This document shows, in pieces, positions 51,486 to 61,017 of a DNA stretch of 64,000 bases. Numbering within the stretch: the stretch's first letter is position 1; every line of letters begins with the position of its first letter. The stretch comes from Gammaproteobacteria bacterium (GTDB lineage: Bacteria > Pseudomonadota > Gammaproteobacteria > HK1), in contig JAJEAD010000054.1 of assembly GCA_022824305.1 (NCBI GenBank), forward strand, positions 62,001 through 126,000, read 5' to 3'. The translations under genes and the position numbers were made by a program. Under the pieces are notes generated by a model that was given only the letters and a program-made list of their open reading frames with translations, was not told where the DNA came from and searched no databases.

Positions 51486-51503
51486 GAGCTGCGCACCGCC
51501 GCC

Positions 51504-51531
51504 GCTCTTCGGGGCGCTCAGCCCCGAGAGC
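51504..51531 (+). terminator. Hairpin terminator candidate after citrate synthase
   Basis: Eighteen bases after the stop, GCTCT-T-CGGGGC pairs with GCCCCG-AGAGC around a five-base loop, giving an 11-bp stem with one bulged T. No T run follows. The position between citrate synthase and the pilus operon fits a stop that isolates the latter. Confidence 0.5.
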
Positions 51532-51747
51532 CGGCCGGATCGCCTACAGCCTCGGGCTGATCCCTCACGGCGTCCGTGCGCCGGGAGCCTACGTCGCGCG
51601 GGCTCCCGGCCTGCACGCGCGGCGGCGCCCGCCCATGGCGCTGCCCCCGGGTACGGAACGCACACTGTCCGCGCCGGAATCGACCGCCCGCCCCGGGCGT
51701 TCTCCGGGCCGTCACCGGCGGCGAACAGGAACCAGGAATCAGCTCCC

Positions 51748-53421
51748 ATGCAGGCCAACCGCTTTGCGCAGCTTCCCGCTCTTCGAGCGCTCTTGCCCGG
51801 ATCCCGAAGCGGGAGCGCCCCGGCGTGGAGAGTGACGCCGCGCAAAGCGACCTTCTCACTCCTCGCGGGCATCCTCGCGCTGTCCGGGTGCGCCGCGCTG
51901 CCCGAAACCGCACGGAGCCGGGCGGAAGCGCAGGCGGTCGAGCGATCCGCACGCTCCTATCTCGACACGCTCCCGGCTCTGGAGGGCCGGCATGCGGTCC
52001 TCCAGATCGAGCGCGCGCGCCCGTACACCGGGCTCGTCCTGCTCTCGACTCCCCGGGGCCGGAGCCTGCCGTCCCGTCTGCAGGACGCGGACGGCGTCAG
52101 CGTGCCCCTGGAGCGCGCTCTCGGGTCCGCCGAGCTCGCGCAGCGAATCGGCGCAGCCTCGGGGCTCGAGGTGCGGCTGATCGGACCGCCGCGGATGGGA
52201 TCGAGCGGCAAGGAGAGACCCTTCTCGGGGCGCTTCGTCGGCGATCAGGCGCTCGGAGGCCAGTCCATCTGGACGGGCCCCTTGTCCGAGCTCCTCGACG
52301 AGTGGACGAGTGAGCTCGGCTACGAGTGGTCCTACCGGCCGGAACGGGAGGTCATCGAGGTCACGCGCTTCTCGAGCGTGTCCTTCACTCTGCATGCGCT
52401 CGGAGGACAGCAGACCTACCGGGTGGCGAGCTCGACCTCCGATCGCTCGGGAGGCGGCGACGAGGACCGGAGCGCCAACTTCTCCACGCAGTTTCTCGAT
52501 ACGGAGTACCGCTACGAGCCCTGGCAGGACATCGAGCACCACGTGGCGACGCTGGTCTCGGACGACACGCGGGTGGACGTGTCGGAGGTGCACGGCACCG
52601 TGGTGGTACGAGGAGTGCCTCGGGACATCGCGCGGGTTCGCAGCTACCTCTCCTATCTGAACCGCGAAGTGCTGCGCCCCATCATGGTGAGCGTCCACGT
52701 TTTCAACGTTTCCCGCGAGCGGGAAACGGATTTCGGAACCGAGCTCGCGGGCGCTTTGCGGGCGGTCTTCGGCACCTCTTACGACGCGGTCTTCAGCATC
52801 GGCGGAGCAGGGAGCGGAATCAGCGTCGTTCGCCCCAACAACACCGGAGGGGGGAACACGCTCACCGCGACGCTGAGAGCGCTCCGCAGCATGGGAAGGG
52901 TGAGCCGGGTGCTGACGGCGGGACTGCCGAGCCTCAACGGAAAACCGGCGCAGTACTACGAGCTCGTGCGAAACGCCTACCTCGCGGAGGTGGCGACGAC
53001 CACGAGCGAGGGCGGCGTGGGCACCGAGCTTCGCCCTGGATCCGTCGCCTCGGGGTTCGCGGTGTCGTACATCGGGCACATCACGGGTCCGGACGAAGTG
53101 CTGCTGCGCCTCTTCGTAAGTCTCCAGGATCGGCCGGAGTTCACTCAGATCGAGAGTGGAGGAAACCGCATTCAGCTTCCCGAATTCGCATCGCGCGGCA
53201 TCAACGTGGAGCAGTCCGTCCGCGAAGGCGAAACGCTGGTGATTGCCGGATTTTCCGACCGGGTGGTACAGGGAGACGAACAGGGCATCGGACTCCCGCA
53301 CAACCAGTGGCTGGGCGGCGAAACACGCCACCGGGAGATCCATGCGGAGCAGGTGCTGGTGCTCACGGTTCGGGTGGGCGAGCCACGTGGAGTGAGCGAG
53401 GTGCGCGAGGTGGCGCTGTGA
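51748..53421 (+). CDS. pilN: PilN-type type IVb pilus secretin (lipoprotein)
   Basis: A 557-residue outer-membrane secretin, the channel through which a type IVb pilus leaves the cell. A lipobox LALSGC (Cys48) follows a membrane stretch; a GTG at 51832 would give a more ordinary lipoprotein signal of 20 residues. The N0-like region contains LSELLDEWTSELGYEWSYRPEREVIEVTRF. The N1-like region is VSEVHGTVVVRGVPRDIARVRSYL, and the secretin core is 320-555 (VSVHVFNVSRERETDFG, NGKPAQYYELVRNAYLA, EGETLVIAGFSDR). This is the PilN layout of R64 thin pili. First gene of the operon; the next start overlaps its stop. Confidence 0.85.
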   Translation: MQANRFAQLPALRALLPGSRSGSAPAWRVTPRKATFSLLAGILALSGCAALPETARSRAEAQAVERSARSYLDTLPALEGRHAVLQIERARPYTGLVLLSTPRGRSLPSRLQDADGVSVPLERALGSAELAQRIGAASGLEVRLIGPPRMGSSGKERPFSGRFVGDQALGGQSIWTGPLSELLDEWTSELGYEWSYRPEREVIEVTRFSSVSFTLHALGGQQTYRVASSTSDRSGGGDEDRSANFSTQFLDTEYRYEPWQDIEHHVATLVSDDTRVDVSEVHGTVVVRGVPRDIARVRSYLSYLNREVLRPIMVSVHVFNVSRERETDFGTELAGALRAVFGTSYDAVFSIGGAGSGISVVRPNNTGGGNTLTATLRALRSMGRVSRVLTAGLPSLNGKPAQYYELVRNAYLAEVATTTSEGGVGTELRPGSVASGFAVSYIGHITGPDEVLLRLFVSLQDRPEFTQIESGGNRIQLPEFASRGINVEQSVREGETLVIAGFSDRVVQGDEQGIGLPHNQWLGGETRHREIHAEQVLVLTVRVGEPRGVSEVREVAL

Positions 53422-54647
53422 CCGCCATCGTGCAGATTGCCGGTGTCGCTCTCGCGGCCGGGCTGGTCTGGATTCCGGTGCGCGAGGCGGCCGGGCGACG
53501 CTACTTCGCGTTTCGGCGCGCGCGCCAGCTCGGAGCCCGCCTGTACGCGGAGCGCGCCCATCAGATCGGCTTTGCCTCGGTGGAGGAGCGCGAGGGAGGG
53601 GTCTACCGGGGGCTTCCCGCCGCCGCCGACGTCGTCGCGCGCGCCGTAGCGGCACCCGAGGGACTCAGCTGGCAGGCGCTCGTCGCGTGTCAGGACGAGC
53701 TCTTCCTGGTGGTGCAGGGCATGGGGGCGGAGATCCTGCCGGAGGGAGATCGCATCTTTTCCGGAGAGGTCGCCGCCCGCCAGACCTGCGCGGCAAAGAC
53801 GGACTGGAACACCCAGTGGGCAACGCCGGGCCTGCTCCCCGGTGCTCGGGAGCTGCGATTCGAACACGCAGCGGTGCGCGTCGGGGACCTCGCCCGACTG
53901 CGCGCGGTGCCCTTCGGCGGCGCGGGAGCATCGCGCCGGGCGATCATGGTCGTCGCGGTGCTGATCGCCACGCTCTGTACGACGCTGGTCTGGCTCCAGT
54001 CCGCGGGGGCGCCCGAACCGGTCCTGGAAGCCCTCGCGCCGAACCCGCCCCCGGAACCGGTGTGGGTAGCCGAAGGCGTAGCGCCCGGCGACTTCGTCGC
54101 GCGTTGCCTGGATGCGCAGGCGGCCTTTCCCCCGGTGCTGCCGCAGATGTGGCGCCTGAAGAACGTCGGTTGCTACGCGGATGCTTCGCACCGCCACGAG
54201 CTCTCCGCCCTTGCTCCGGAGCAAGGCGCCATGGTGGCGACCTGGAGCACGGCACCGGAGGCCAACCGGGCGCTGGCGCGACGGATAGCGGAGCGCAGGC
54301 TCGGCGCCTGGCCGAGGGGACAGGTGATCGGCGGGGAGGCGTGGGCGGCGGTGCGCTTCGAGAGCCCGGTGCAGTCGTGGGAAGGGGAAGCGCCTCGCGC
54401 GGCGGAGTTCCGGCGCGCGGTGGACCGCGCACTGGCGACCGTCAGCGACGACTTGCGCTTTACGTACGCGGACGAGATGACCTTCGAAGCGCGCACCGGA
54501 CTCGCCCTCTCTGAGCTGGGTCGACGCCTGGAAGGAATCGAGTGGCTGGACATGCGCGAAGCGGTCTGGCTCGAAGGACGATGGACCGTCCGGGGCTCGC
54601 TGGTACGGCGACGCCCCGTGACCGTGGAACAGGAGGAAATGGGATGA
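53418..54647 (+). CDS. pilO: PilO-type type IVb pilus inner-membrane protein
   Basis: A 409-residue protein with an N-terminal cytoplasmic or membrane region and a membrane helix at about 175-195 (AIMVVAVLIATLCTTLVWL), followed by a periplasmic domain. The part before the helix, VVQGMGAEILPEGDRIFSGEVAARQ with DWNTQWATPGLLPG, fits the PilO2 family of R64-type pili, which bridges secretin and inner membrane. The C-terminal region has PilO-like repeats ending RRRPVTVEQ. The start is a GTG overlapping the pilN stop (GTGA). Confidence 0.7.
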   Translation: MTAIVQIAGVALAAGLVWIPVREAAGRRYFAFRRARQLGARLYAERAHQIGFASVEEREGGVYRGLPAAADVVARAVAAPEGLSWQALVACQDELFLVVQGMGAEILPEGDRIFSGEVAARQTCAAKTDWNTQWATPGLLPGARELRFEHAAVRVGDLARLRAVPFGGAGASRRAIMVVAVLIATLCTTLVWLQSAGAPEPVLEALAPNPPPEPVWVAEGVAPGDFVARCLDAQAAFPPVLPQMWRLKNVGCYADASHRHELSALAPEQGAMVATWSTAPEANRALARRIAERRLGAWPRGQVIGGEAWAAVRFESPVQSWEGEAPRAAEFRRAVDRALATVSDDLRFTYADEMTFEARTGLALSELGRRLEGIEWLDMREAVWLEGRWTVRGSLVRRRPVTVEQEEMG

Positions 54648-55831
54648 AGCAGGCGAGGACATGGACCGCCGCGGCGCTGACTCTGTGCGCCACGCATGCC
54701 GTGGCGGCGACGGATGAGAGTCTTCGGCGTCATGCGATCGAGTACGCCACGCTGATAGCACGCGCGCACGACGTACTCACCGACTACATAGAACGTGAAA
54801 GCACCGCGGAAGTTGCCTGGAGCGGCGCCGCCATTCCCGGAACGGAGACCGGATGGCTCCTCGACTGGACCGAAGCGGGCATCCGGGCGCGCTACTGCGA
54901 CGGGGAGCTTCTGGTCTACATGGGAGCGGAGGCTCCGAAGGGAGTCGGCAATCACCACCGCGACATCCAGATGGCTCCACGGCTGTTCCTGGGGACGAGC
55001 GATGCGGGCCTTGCACTGCCGCCGCTTCACTGGCTGGACGAGCGACAGGTAAGGGGTGAGGAGATTGGGACGGTGGCGCTGCCCGAATGCATGGCGAACC
55101 TGTACACCGAGCCCCTTCCCGAGGGTCGTGCCGCTCTCTTGCTGCCGGTCGCCGACCCGTGGCGAGAGCTCCGATCACGCGAGCGCTTCGAGTTTCGCGA
55201 CGTGTCCTGCGGGCCCGGGCGACACGGGAGTGGAGTCCGCGAACGGCGTCGGGTCACTCGCGAACAGAACGGGCGCGGAGACTGGACAGGCGACTCCATG
55301 TACGAACCGTGGGAAGTGCTGGTCGACACCTGCCGCGACGACTACGTGTACCACCGCACATTCAGCGAGGAATGCACCTGGTATCAGGGCGAGCCCTTCA
55401 ACCGGGAGATGCGCGGTATTCGCCGGTGGCGCCAGCCGGTTCATGTCAGCGAAGACGGCGAGCAGGAACTGGAAGCGCCGGTGCTCGTGGGGACGACCTG
55501 CTGGCACGAGACGCCCGGACCTCAGCCGATCGGCGATCCGGTGACGGCCGTCGGACGCGTCACCCAGGACGAGGAGCGGGACTGCGATCCCGGCTACGTG
55601 GGCTCCGTCTGGTTCGAGCGCACCGAGACGACCACCACCACGACCGTGCCCTGGAACGATGCTCCCTTCGTCACCGTCTCCTACAGCACCTGGCAGGAAG
55701 TGCGCAATACCTGTGAGCTCCCGGACGATGACGATTCGGATCAAGTCCACAGAGGCCTCCAGCGTGGGGGACCCGGTTGCGATGCCTGCGGACGTCCGGG
55801 CGACCCCTGCGACTTTGGCGGAAACGCCTGA
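54644..55831 (+). CDS. Exported cysteine-rich protein of the pilus operon
   Basis: A 395-residue protein with a signal peptide (about 1-22, ending AVAA) and, in the mature part, eleven cysteines spread along the chain (RYC, PEC, VSC, DTC, EEC, TTC, RDC, NTC, then three close together in GCDACGRPGDPC). A threonine run (RTETTTTTTVPW) precedes the C-terminus. I do not recognise a family. AGGAGG precedes the ATG, which overlaps the pilO stop. The position between pilO and pilP suggests an envelope or surface part of the pilus machine held by disulfides. Alternatively it could be a secreted cargo. Confidence 0.7.
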   Translation: MKQARTWTAAALTLCATHAVAATDESLRRHAIEYATLIARAHDVLTDYIERESTAEVAWSGAAIPGTETGWLLDWTEAGIRARYCDGELLVYMGAEAPKGVGNHHRDIQMAPRLFLGTSDAGLALPPLHWLDERQVRGEEIGTVALPECMANLYTEPLPEGRAALLLPVADPWRELRSRERFEFRDVSCGPGRHGSGVRERRRVTREQNGRGDWTGDSMYEPWEVLVDTCRDDYVYHRTFSEECTWYQGEPFNREMRGIRRWRQPVHVSEDGEQELEAPVLVGTTCWHETPGPQPIGDPVTAVGRVTQDEERDCDPGYVGSVWFERTETTTTTTVPWNDAPFVTVSYSTWQEVRNTCELPDDDDSDQVHRGLQRGGPGCDACGRPGDPCDFGGNA

Positions 55832-55846
55832 TCCGGCCGCACGAGA

Positions 55847-57235
55847 ATGACCGGATCCACAGCGAAAGCCTCGGGAACGTCGCGACCTCCGCGATGGCCG
55901 GCGCTGCTGTTGCTGGCAGCCGCCATCCGCGCGGGCGCGCTCGTCGCCGACGAGCAGGGGGATGGGGCGGTGACCTGGGGGCACGAGGAGGAGGGCGGCG
56001 CCCTGACTCTGGAGGTTCCCTTCTCCACGCCCCATCGCGACCGTATCGAAGTCGTGGCCGCTTTCCGGTACGCGGACCGGCGCCTGCGCGAGCGGGACGC
56101 GATGATGCGGGCGTGGAGGGCGAGCCTTCCCCCCTCGGTGGAGCTGCTGAGGGTACCGCTGGTCTGGGAAGAGGAGGAAGGCGACTCCCGTTCACTTGCG
56201 CACCGGAGAGCGCACCGCAATGCGCTTCTCGCGGGGCGCTTCCTCGGAATCGAGGAGGAAGTGCATTCGGCACTGGTGAAGCGTCTGCACGCCGCGCCCG
56301 AAAGCCTCGGCACCGAGGCGCTCGTGCGGAGCTTTCTCGTGGAGCTCGGCACCGCCCCCTCCGACTACGAGACGGTCACCAGCTCGGCTGCGTTCGAGAG
56401 CGCGTGGTGGGAAGCCTCGACGTTGGGAGCCGCACTGCGAAGGGCGGAGGCGGAATCGCAGGAGTTGGTCGGGATGCCCTGGCTGTTGATCAACGGCCGG
56501 CACGTCACGAGCTCGCGGCAATCGGGAAGTGCGGCCGCGACGCTGCGGGTTGCCAATCGACTGGTTCGCGAGACGTTGGAGGCCGGCCCGCCCTTTCACG
56601 ATGGTCCGACAGACATACCGGAACTCATCGAAAGGCTGGAGCAATGGTCCGGAGAGCACCTGACCAACGCCCGGACCGGCAATTTCAGGGGTGTGTACAA
56701 CCCCTGGCGCCGAGAGTTGTGGTCCTTCGACGAAGCGGGCGACCTGCGGGCGGTTGCGCGTGCGGTACACGGCCGGGATGCGTTCTGGCAGTGGCGTAGC
56801 GCGGATGGCCGCAGAAGCGGATACACCATGAACTGGCGAGCCGGATTGCACTACGCTCCGCGCGCGCCGAGGGTGCGTCACGGAGCCTTCCTGCTGGCGG
56901 ACTGGCTCTCGACGGGACGGGTAGTAGAGCTCGATTTCAAGCGGCATCCGACCGGGCTTTCCTTCGGACCCGACGGGCGCGTCGAGGCTCGGAGCGGGAA
57001 GGGTCCGGTGCGGGGGACCTGGTGGCTCGAGGCGGGCGCCCTTCATGTCTCCCTTGGCGAGTACGGAATCGACTCGTGGGCATGGAGACGGGCCGCGGCG
57101 CAGGCGGGGCTCGAAGTCGGGCCCGAATCCGTCGTGCCGTGGCGCCTCGAAGCGACGGGACCGGCGACAGCCGACAAACGAATGGCGAGCGGAACGACGC
57201 CCGCACGAACGGGCAGGGAGGCAGGGCCGGTATGA
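55847..57235 (+). CDS. Exported protein with DsbA-like fold lacking CXXC
   Basis: A 462-residue protein with an N-terminal hydrophobic export segment (about 17-34). The segment EVPFSTPHRDRIEVVAAFRY, an all-helical insert, and SQELVGMPWLLINGRHVTSS follow the order of a DsbA-type thioredoxin fold. GMPWLLINGRHV matches the cis-Pro loop, but no CXXC is present at the expected site. The C-terminal half (about 270-450) is an unrelated Trp-rich domain that I do not recognise. It follows the cysteine-rich gene by 15 bases and overlaps pilP. It may be a chaperone or holdase for that cysteine-rich partner; this is inference. Confidence 0.6.
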   Translation: MTGSTAKASGTSRPPRWPALLLLAAAIRAGALVADEQGDGAVTWGHEEEGGALTLEVPFSTPHRDRIEVVAAFRYADRRLRERDAMMRAWRASLPPSVELLRVPLVWEEEEGDSRSLAHRRAHRNALLAGRFLGIEEEVHSALVKRLHAAPESLGTEALVRSFLVELGTAPSDYETVTSSAAFESAWWEASTLGAALRRAEAESQELVGMPWLLINGRHVTSSRQSGSAAATLRVANRLVRETLEAGPPFHDGPTDIPELIERLEQWSGEHLTNARTGNFRGVYNPWRRELWSFDEAGDLRAVARAVHGRDAFWQWRSADGRRSGYTMNWRAGLHYAPRAPRVRHGAFLLADWLSTGRVVELDFKRHPTGLSFGPDGRVEARSGKGPVRGTWWLEAGALHVSLGEYGIDSWAWRRAAAQAGLEVGPESVVPWRLEATGPATADKRMASGTTPARTGREAGPV

Positions 57236-57888
57236 GCAGGAAGCTCGCAGGCATTTGGTGCGTGGTCCTGGCCGGGGTTGGCGCACATGCCCCGGCCACC
57301 GCGCAGGACGTGCTCGAGAAGTGCCCCCGAGAGCACTTGCGCGCGGTTTACCTTCAGGCGGTGGAACGCCACGACATCGTCGACCTCGCCGCGGTCGAAG
57401 TGGAGGTGCTCAAGCTTTGTCGAGAACGGCAGGAGCTCATTCGCGAAATCGTGAAGGGAGAGCATGAGCTCGACGGGCTGCTTGCCGAGGGGGCGGGCGC
57501 GGCGAGGACGCGGCAGCCCGATTCAGGTACCGGTACTGCCGGACTGCCCAAGCTCCTGCCGGCGACCGAATTCGGGAATCCCGGCGCTGCAAACGCCGCC
57601 GGGCCCGCACTCCCCTCAACGCGCCCTGACCAACGCGAGCACGGAATGCCCGCGTATCGATGGTTCACGGTTTACGGCAGCGGATCCGCGCTCGTTGCGG
57701 GGGTAAGCGACGGCGTCGGGCGTTGGTGGGTACGAGCGGGGGACCGCTTGCCGGGCGGAGTCGAAGTGGTATCCGTAGGAGTGCGTCCTGTGTCGGTGCG
57801 TGCCGCCGCAGGGAAGCGGCAGTGGCAGCTGGCCGGTCCCGGTGGCCTCGATCCGAAGCCGCAATCACGCTCGGAGATGTCGCCGTGA
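57232..57888 (+). CDS. pilP: PilP-type type IVb pilus protein
   Basis: A 218-residue exported protein with a signal peptide (about 1-24, ending PATAQ). A helical first half (VYLQAVERHDIVDLAAVEVEVLKL and heptad-like REL/IVKGEHELDG) precedes a linker rich in Pro/Gly/Ala. The C-terminal beta domain is WFTVYGSGSALVAGVSDGVGRWWVRAGDRLPGGVEVVSVG, the small pilot-like domain typical of PilP/GspC-like proteins. PilP in R64-type systems is periplasmic and links secretin to the inner-membrane complex. Both ends overlap neighbouring genes by four bases. Confidence 0.7.
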   Translation: MSRKLAGIWCVVLAGVGAHAPATAQDVLEKCPREHLRAVYLQAVERHDIVDLAAVEVEVLKLCRERQELIREIVKGEHELDGLLAEGAGAARTRQPDSGTGTAGLPKLLPATEFGNPGAANAAGPALPSTRPDQREHGMPAYRWFTVYGSGSALVAGVSDGVGRWWVRAGDRLPGGVEVVSVGVRPVSVRAAAGKRQWQLAGPGGLDPKPQSRSEMSP

Positions 57889-59450
57889 AGCTGATCACCT
57901 CACCCCGCATCGAACGGAAGGTTCGGGATGTATGCGCGGTCTTCGACGAGGGAACGGTCTGGCTCGCGGAAGGATACGACGTCGACGTAGATGTGCTTAC
58001 GAACCTGGCGCTCCTTCGAGCGGCGGGGCTGGTCCCGCCCGAACGCATCCGGGAGGTACGCCCCATCGAGGACATTGCCCGGGCGTGGCGCAAGGCAAGC
58101 GGCGTGGGCGAGCCGGTTCCGGCGCGCTATGGCCTCGAGGCGGAGAGCCGCGCCCGGCAACTCGTGGAGGAGGGGCTGCGTCGAGCCGCCGAAGTGCGGG
58201 CGAGCGATCTGGTTCTGCTGACCGACGACACCGCGGCACGCATGTATCTCATAGTCAACGGCCGGCGTTACCAGCTCGGCGAAGCGCTGCGCGTGGAGGA
58301 AGGCCTGGCGGCCATGCGGATTGCGTTCTACGTGAAGGAAGAGGGGAGCGAGCAGACGAGCTACCAGGAGAGGGCCACGCAGGGTTTCGCGATTCGCGAC
58401 TCGCATCGCCTGCACGTCCCCGAAGGAGTGGTGGCGGTTCGCGCGGAGCGCGGGCGTTCCGAGCCGCGCGGACAGCACCTGTACATGCGCCTCTTCTACT
58501 ACGACGCGGCGCATGTTCGTGGCCTGGAGGAGCTGGGCTTCACCGACGAGGAGTGCCGGATCCTCGCGCGGGTGCGGGGGACGCTTCGGGGTGCGGTGAT
58601 GATCGGCGGGGAAACGGGCTCCGGCAAATCGACAACGGTTGCAGTCTGCCTGGAACGCCAGCAGGAAGAGTTCGGAGGCACCCTGAACGTGGTGACAGTG
58701 GAAGATCCGGTGGAATACCCGATCCGTGGCGCCGTGCAGACCTCGGTCTCGACCGCGGCGCAGGGTGAGGACCGCGGCAAGGCCTTTGCCCGGGCCCTCA
58801 TGCACTTCTGCCGAATCAACCCCTCGAGCGGAATGGTCTCGGAGATCCGGGACGCCGAGGCGGCACGTCAGGTCATGCGATTCGTCGATACCGGACACCA
58901 GGTGTGGACCACGATTCACGCGGATTCCGCCAACGGAATCGTGTTTCGGCTTCTCGACTTCGGAGTGCCCGCGCCACAGCTCTGCAAGCCCGGCAACTTC
59001 GCGCTGCTCATGAAACAGGTGCTGGTTCCGGTGCTCTGCGAGACGTGCCGCCTGCCTGCCAGCGGCAGGCTCGCACGCTGGCTGGAGCGCGAGCTCGATA
59101 CGAGTGAAGGGCTCTACGTGCGAAATCCGCAGGGGTGCCACGAGTGTCGGCGCGAGGCGGCGATAGGGGATCTCGCGTGGCGCGGCTACTCGAGAAGCAT
59201 CGTGGTGGCAGAAATGATCGTGCCCGACGAGGGATATCTCGAGTTCGTGCGCCAATGTGACCCGATAGGCGCACTGCGCTACTGGCGCGAGACGCTCGGC
59301 GGAGTTCCCGTGGAGGAGCGGATCTCGACGCTGATCGGCGATGGCCTGGTCGATCCCGGGGACGCGGCGGCGAAAGGCGTGATGCCGGTGAAGCGCCGCG
59401 TCTCCCGCCCGGAACTCAGCGTGATCAGGAGCGAGGCGGGCTCCCAATGA
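57885..59450 (+). CDS. pilQ: Type IVb pilus assembly ATPase (PilQ/GspE family)
   Basis: A 521-residue secretion ATPase that powers pilin assembly at the inner membrane. Walker A is IGGETGSGKST, the Asp box VVTVEDPVEYPIRG, Walker B SGMVSEIRD and the His box GHQVWTTIHADSANG. The C-terminal zinc-finger-like pairs are CETC and CHEC, at about residues 385 and 421. In R64 this ATPase is called PilQ, not to be confused with the secretin of type IVa pili. The start is a GTG overlapping the pilP stop. The N-terminal domain has a variable region, as usual. Confidence 0.9.
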   Translation: MKLITSPRIERKVRDVCAVFDEGTVWLAEGYDVDVDVLTNLALLRAAGLVPPERIREVRPIEDIARAWRKASGVGEPVPARYGLEAESRARQLVEEGLRRAAEVRASDLVLLTDDTAARMYLIVNGRRYQLGEALRVEEGLAAMRIAFYVKEEGSEQTSYQERATQGFAIRDSHRLHVPEGVVAVRAERGRSEPRGQHLYMRLFYYDAAHVRGLEELGFTDEECRILARVRGTLRGAVMIGGETGSGKSTTVAVCLERQQEEFGGTLNVVTVEDPVEYPIRGAVQTSVSTAAQGEDRGKAFARALMHFCRINPSSGMVSEIRDAEAARQVMRFVDTGHQVWTTIHADSANGIVFRLLDFGVPAPQLCKPGNFALLMKQVLVPVLCETCRLPASGRLARWLERELDTSEGLYVRNPQGCHECRREAAIGDLAWRGYSRSIVVAEMIVPDEGYLEFVRQCDPIGALRYWRETLGGVPVEERISTLIGDGLVDPGDAAAKGVMPVKRRVSRPELSVIRSEAGSQ

Positions 59451-60472
59451 TGGGACGGATTGGAAGAGAGGAGCGAATCGCGATCTGGCGCCTGTGCGGC
59501 AATCTGCTCGAGTCTGGCTTCGAGATCGAACGCGCGTTCGCGTTGGTCCGAGAGATGTACTCCGTGCAGGGCAAGCGGTGGATTGCGGCCCGAGTCGGCG
59601 CCCTGGAGCGAGCCGTCAAGGCCGGGCAGCTGAGCGAAGCGGTGGGACGCACCGCGTCCGGCAGCGAAGCGCTGGTCTTCCAGGCTTTTGGCCGCACCGA
59701 TGCGGTCGCGGTGTTCGCGGCGGCGGCACGCATTGCGGAAGTCCAGGACCGGCTCGTGATGGCGTTGTGGGCGAACCTCGCGGGGCCCTGCTTCCTGGTG
59801 GTCGCGCTCACCGGGGTGGTATGGGGCGCGGGCGCCCTCTTCGTTCCCCAGCTCGCCGACTACTTCCCCATGAGCGACTGGCCCGTGTGGTCGCGCAGCG
59901 CGGGCGTAGTGTGCATGTGGGTGGCCGACGAGATCCTCTGGATCTGCATCGCGGCGGGGGCTGGACTGGGCATGCTCGCATGGCTCGGCGCGGCATGGAC
60001 CGGGTGGGGGCGGGCGCTTGCGGATCGCGTCGCTCCGTTCTCCTGGATGAGGATGGTGACGGGTCTCGCCTTTCTCCTCACCGCGATCGAGTGCGTGCGG
60101 GCCGGACTCGATCTGAACGACCGCACATTCGCGGCACTCAGCCGCGGAGGCACACGCTATGTTCGCCACCGAATCTCGGCCATTGCCGCGAACATGAACC
60201 GGGGGCTCGGATTCGGACAGGCGATGACCGCGACCGGACACGGATTTCCGGAGCCGCAACTGATCGCGGTGGTCGCGGCGCTCGAGGGCATGCCCCAGTG
60301 GGAATCGAGGCTCGGGGTGTTCTGCGAGCGATGGATTGAACGGGCCGAGCACATGGTTCGTACCCGCACCCTCGTGTTCAACCGCGTGTTGCTGCTCATG
60401 GTGGGTGCGGCGACCGCGGGAGGGATATCGGCACTCTTCGAAGTACTGGAAGCGGCAGGAGACGTCATATGA
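59447..60472 (+). CDS. pilR: Type IVb pilus inner-membrane platform protein (PilR/GspF family)
   Basis: A 341-residue polytopic protein of the GspF/PilC family. The cytoplasmic helical domain (LCGNLLESGFEIERAF) is followed by membrane segments at about 105-125 and 155-185, a second helical domain (about 200-300) and a final membrane helix near the C-terminus. It is the platform that the ATPase drives during pilus growth. The R64 name is PilR. Its start and stop overlap the flanking genes (ATGA at both ends). Confidence 0.85.
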   Translation: MMGRIGREERIAIWRLCGNLLESGFEIERAFALVREMYSVQGKRWIAARVGALERAVKAGQLSEAVGRTASGSEALVFQAFGRTDAVAVFAAAARIAEVQDRLVMALWANLAGPCFLVVALTGVVWGAGALFVPQLADYFPMSDWPVWSRSAGVVCMWVADEILWICIAAGAGLGMLAWLGAAWTGWGRALADRVAPFSWMRMVTGLAFLLTAIECVRAGLDLNDRTFAALSRGGTRYVRHRISAIAANMNRGLGFGQAMTATGHGFPEPQLIAVVAALEGMPQWESRLGVFCERWIERAEHMVRTRTLVFNRVLLLMVGAATAGGISALFEVLEAAGDVI

Positions 60473-61017
60473 CCAGGGACAGGCGGCAGATGGGCTTTAC
60501 GCTGACCGAAATGCTCATCGTGGTGGTGATCGTCGCGGTAGCGCTCGTGTGGGTCTTGGGGATCGGCAAGAGAGCGCAGGGCGCCATGCGGCAAAACGAA
60601 GCGCTCACCCTCCAGGCGGAGCTTGCGCAGGCGGTGGGAAGGATGTTCGCCGGATCCCGCAACTACGGGACTGACGAAGATCTGGTGCCGATGCTCGACA
60701 ACTTCGGCGCAATTCCCGGCAGCGCGAGAATCGTCAGAGGGGGAAGCGTCTCCATCGAACATCCCTTCCGAGGAATTGTCGCGGTAGTCGGGGGACCGGG
60801 CGGTCGCACCTCGTACCTCATATCCTTCCAGAGTCTCGATCCTGACGTGTGCGCCGCGCTGGGCACAAAGCTCCTGGACGAGGTCGGATCGCGTACCGGT
60901 CTGTGGCGCATCCAGATCAATCAGCAGACGGTGGCGCCGGCAACGGGCCGGGGGGCGGCGGCCGGGATGTGCAACGGTGGAGAGCGCTCCAACCGCGTCG
61001 ACTGGGAATACCACTAG
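60469..61017 (+). CDS. pilS: Type IVb major pilin (PilS-like)
   Basis: A 182-residue class III-type prepilin with leader MTRDRRQMG and the mature N-terminus FTLTEMLIVVVIVAVALVWV, including Glu5. The prepilin peptidase cuts after Gly9. The C-terminal cysteines (DPDVCAAL and MCNGGE) could form the D-region disulfide. The length matches R64 PilS, the major subunit of thin pili. Its TAG overlaps the GTG of the next gene by one base. No prepilin peptidase (PilU) gene is in the window. Confidence 0.85.
   Translation: MTRDRRQMGFTLTEMLIVVVIVAVALVWVLGIGKRAQGAMRQNEALTLQAELAQAVGRMFAGSRNYGTDEDLVPMLDNFGAIPGSARIVRGGSVSIEHPFRGIVAVVGGPGGRTSYLISFQSLDPDVCAALGTKLLDEVGSRTGLWRIQINQQTVAPATGRGAAAGMCNGGERSNRVDWEYH

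Noticed and set aside
51748..60472. A type II secretion system rather than a pilus
   Set aside because: The order PilN-PilO-PilP-PilQ-PilR-PilS with a PilS-type pilin and PilV-like tips fits R64-type IVb pili better; pseudopilins GspH-K and GspL/M are absent.
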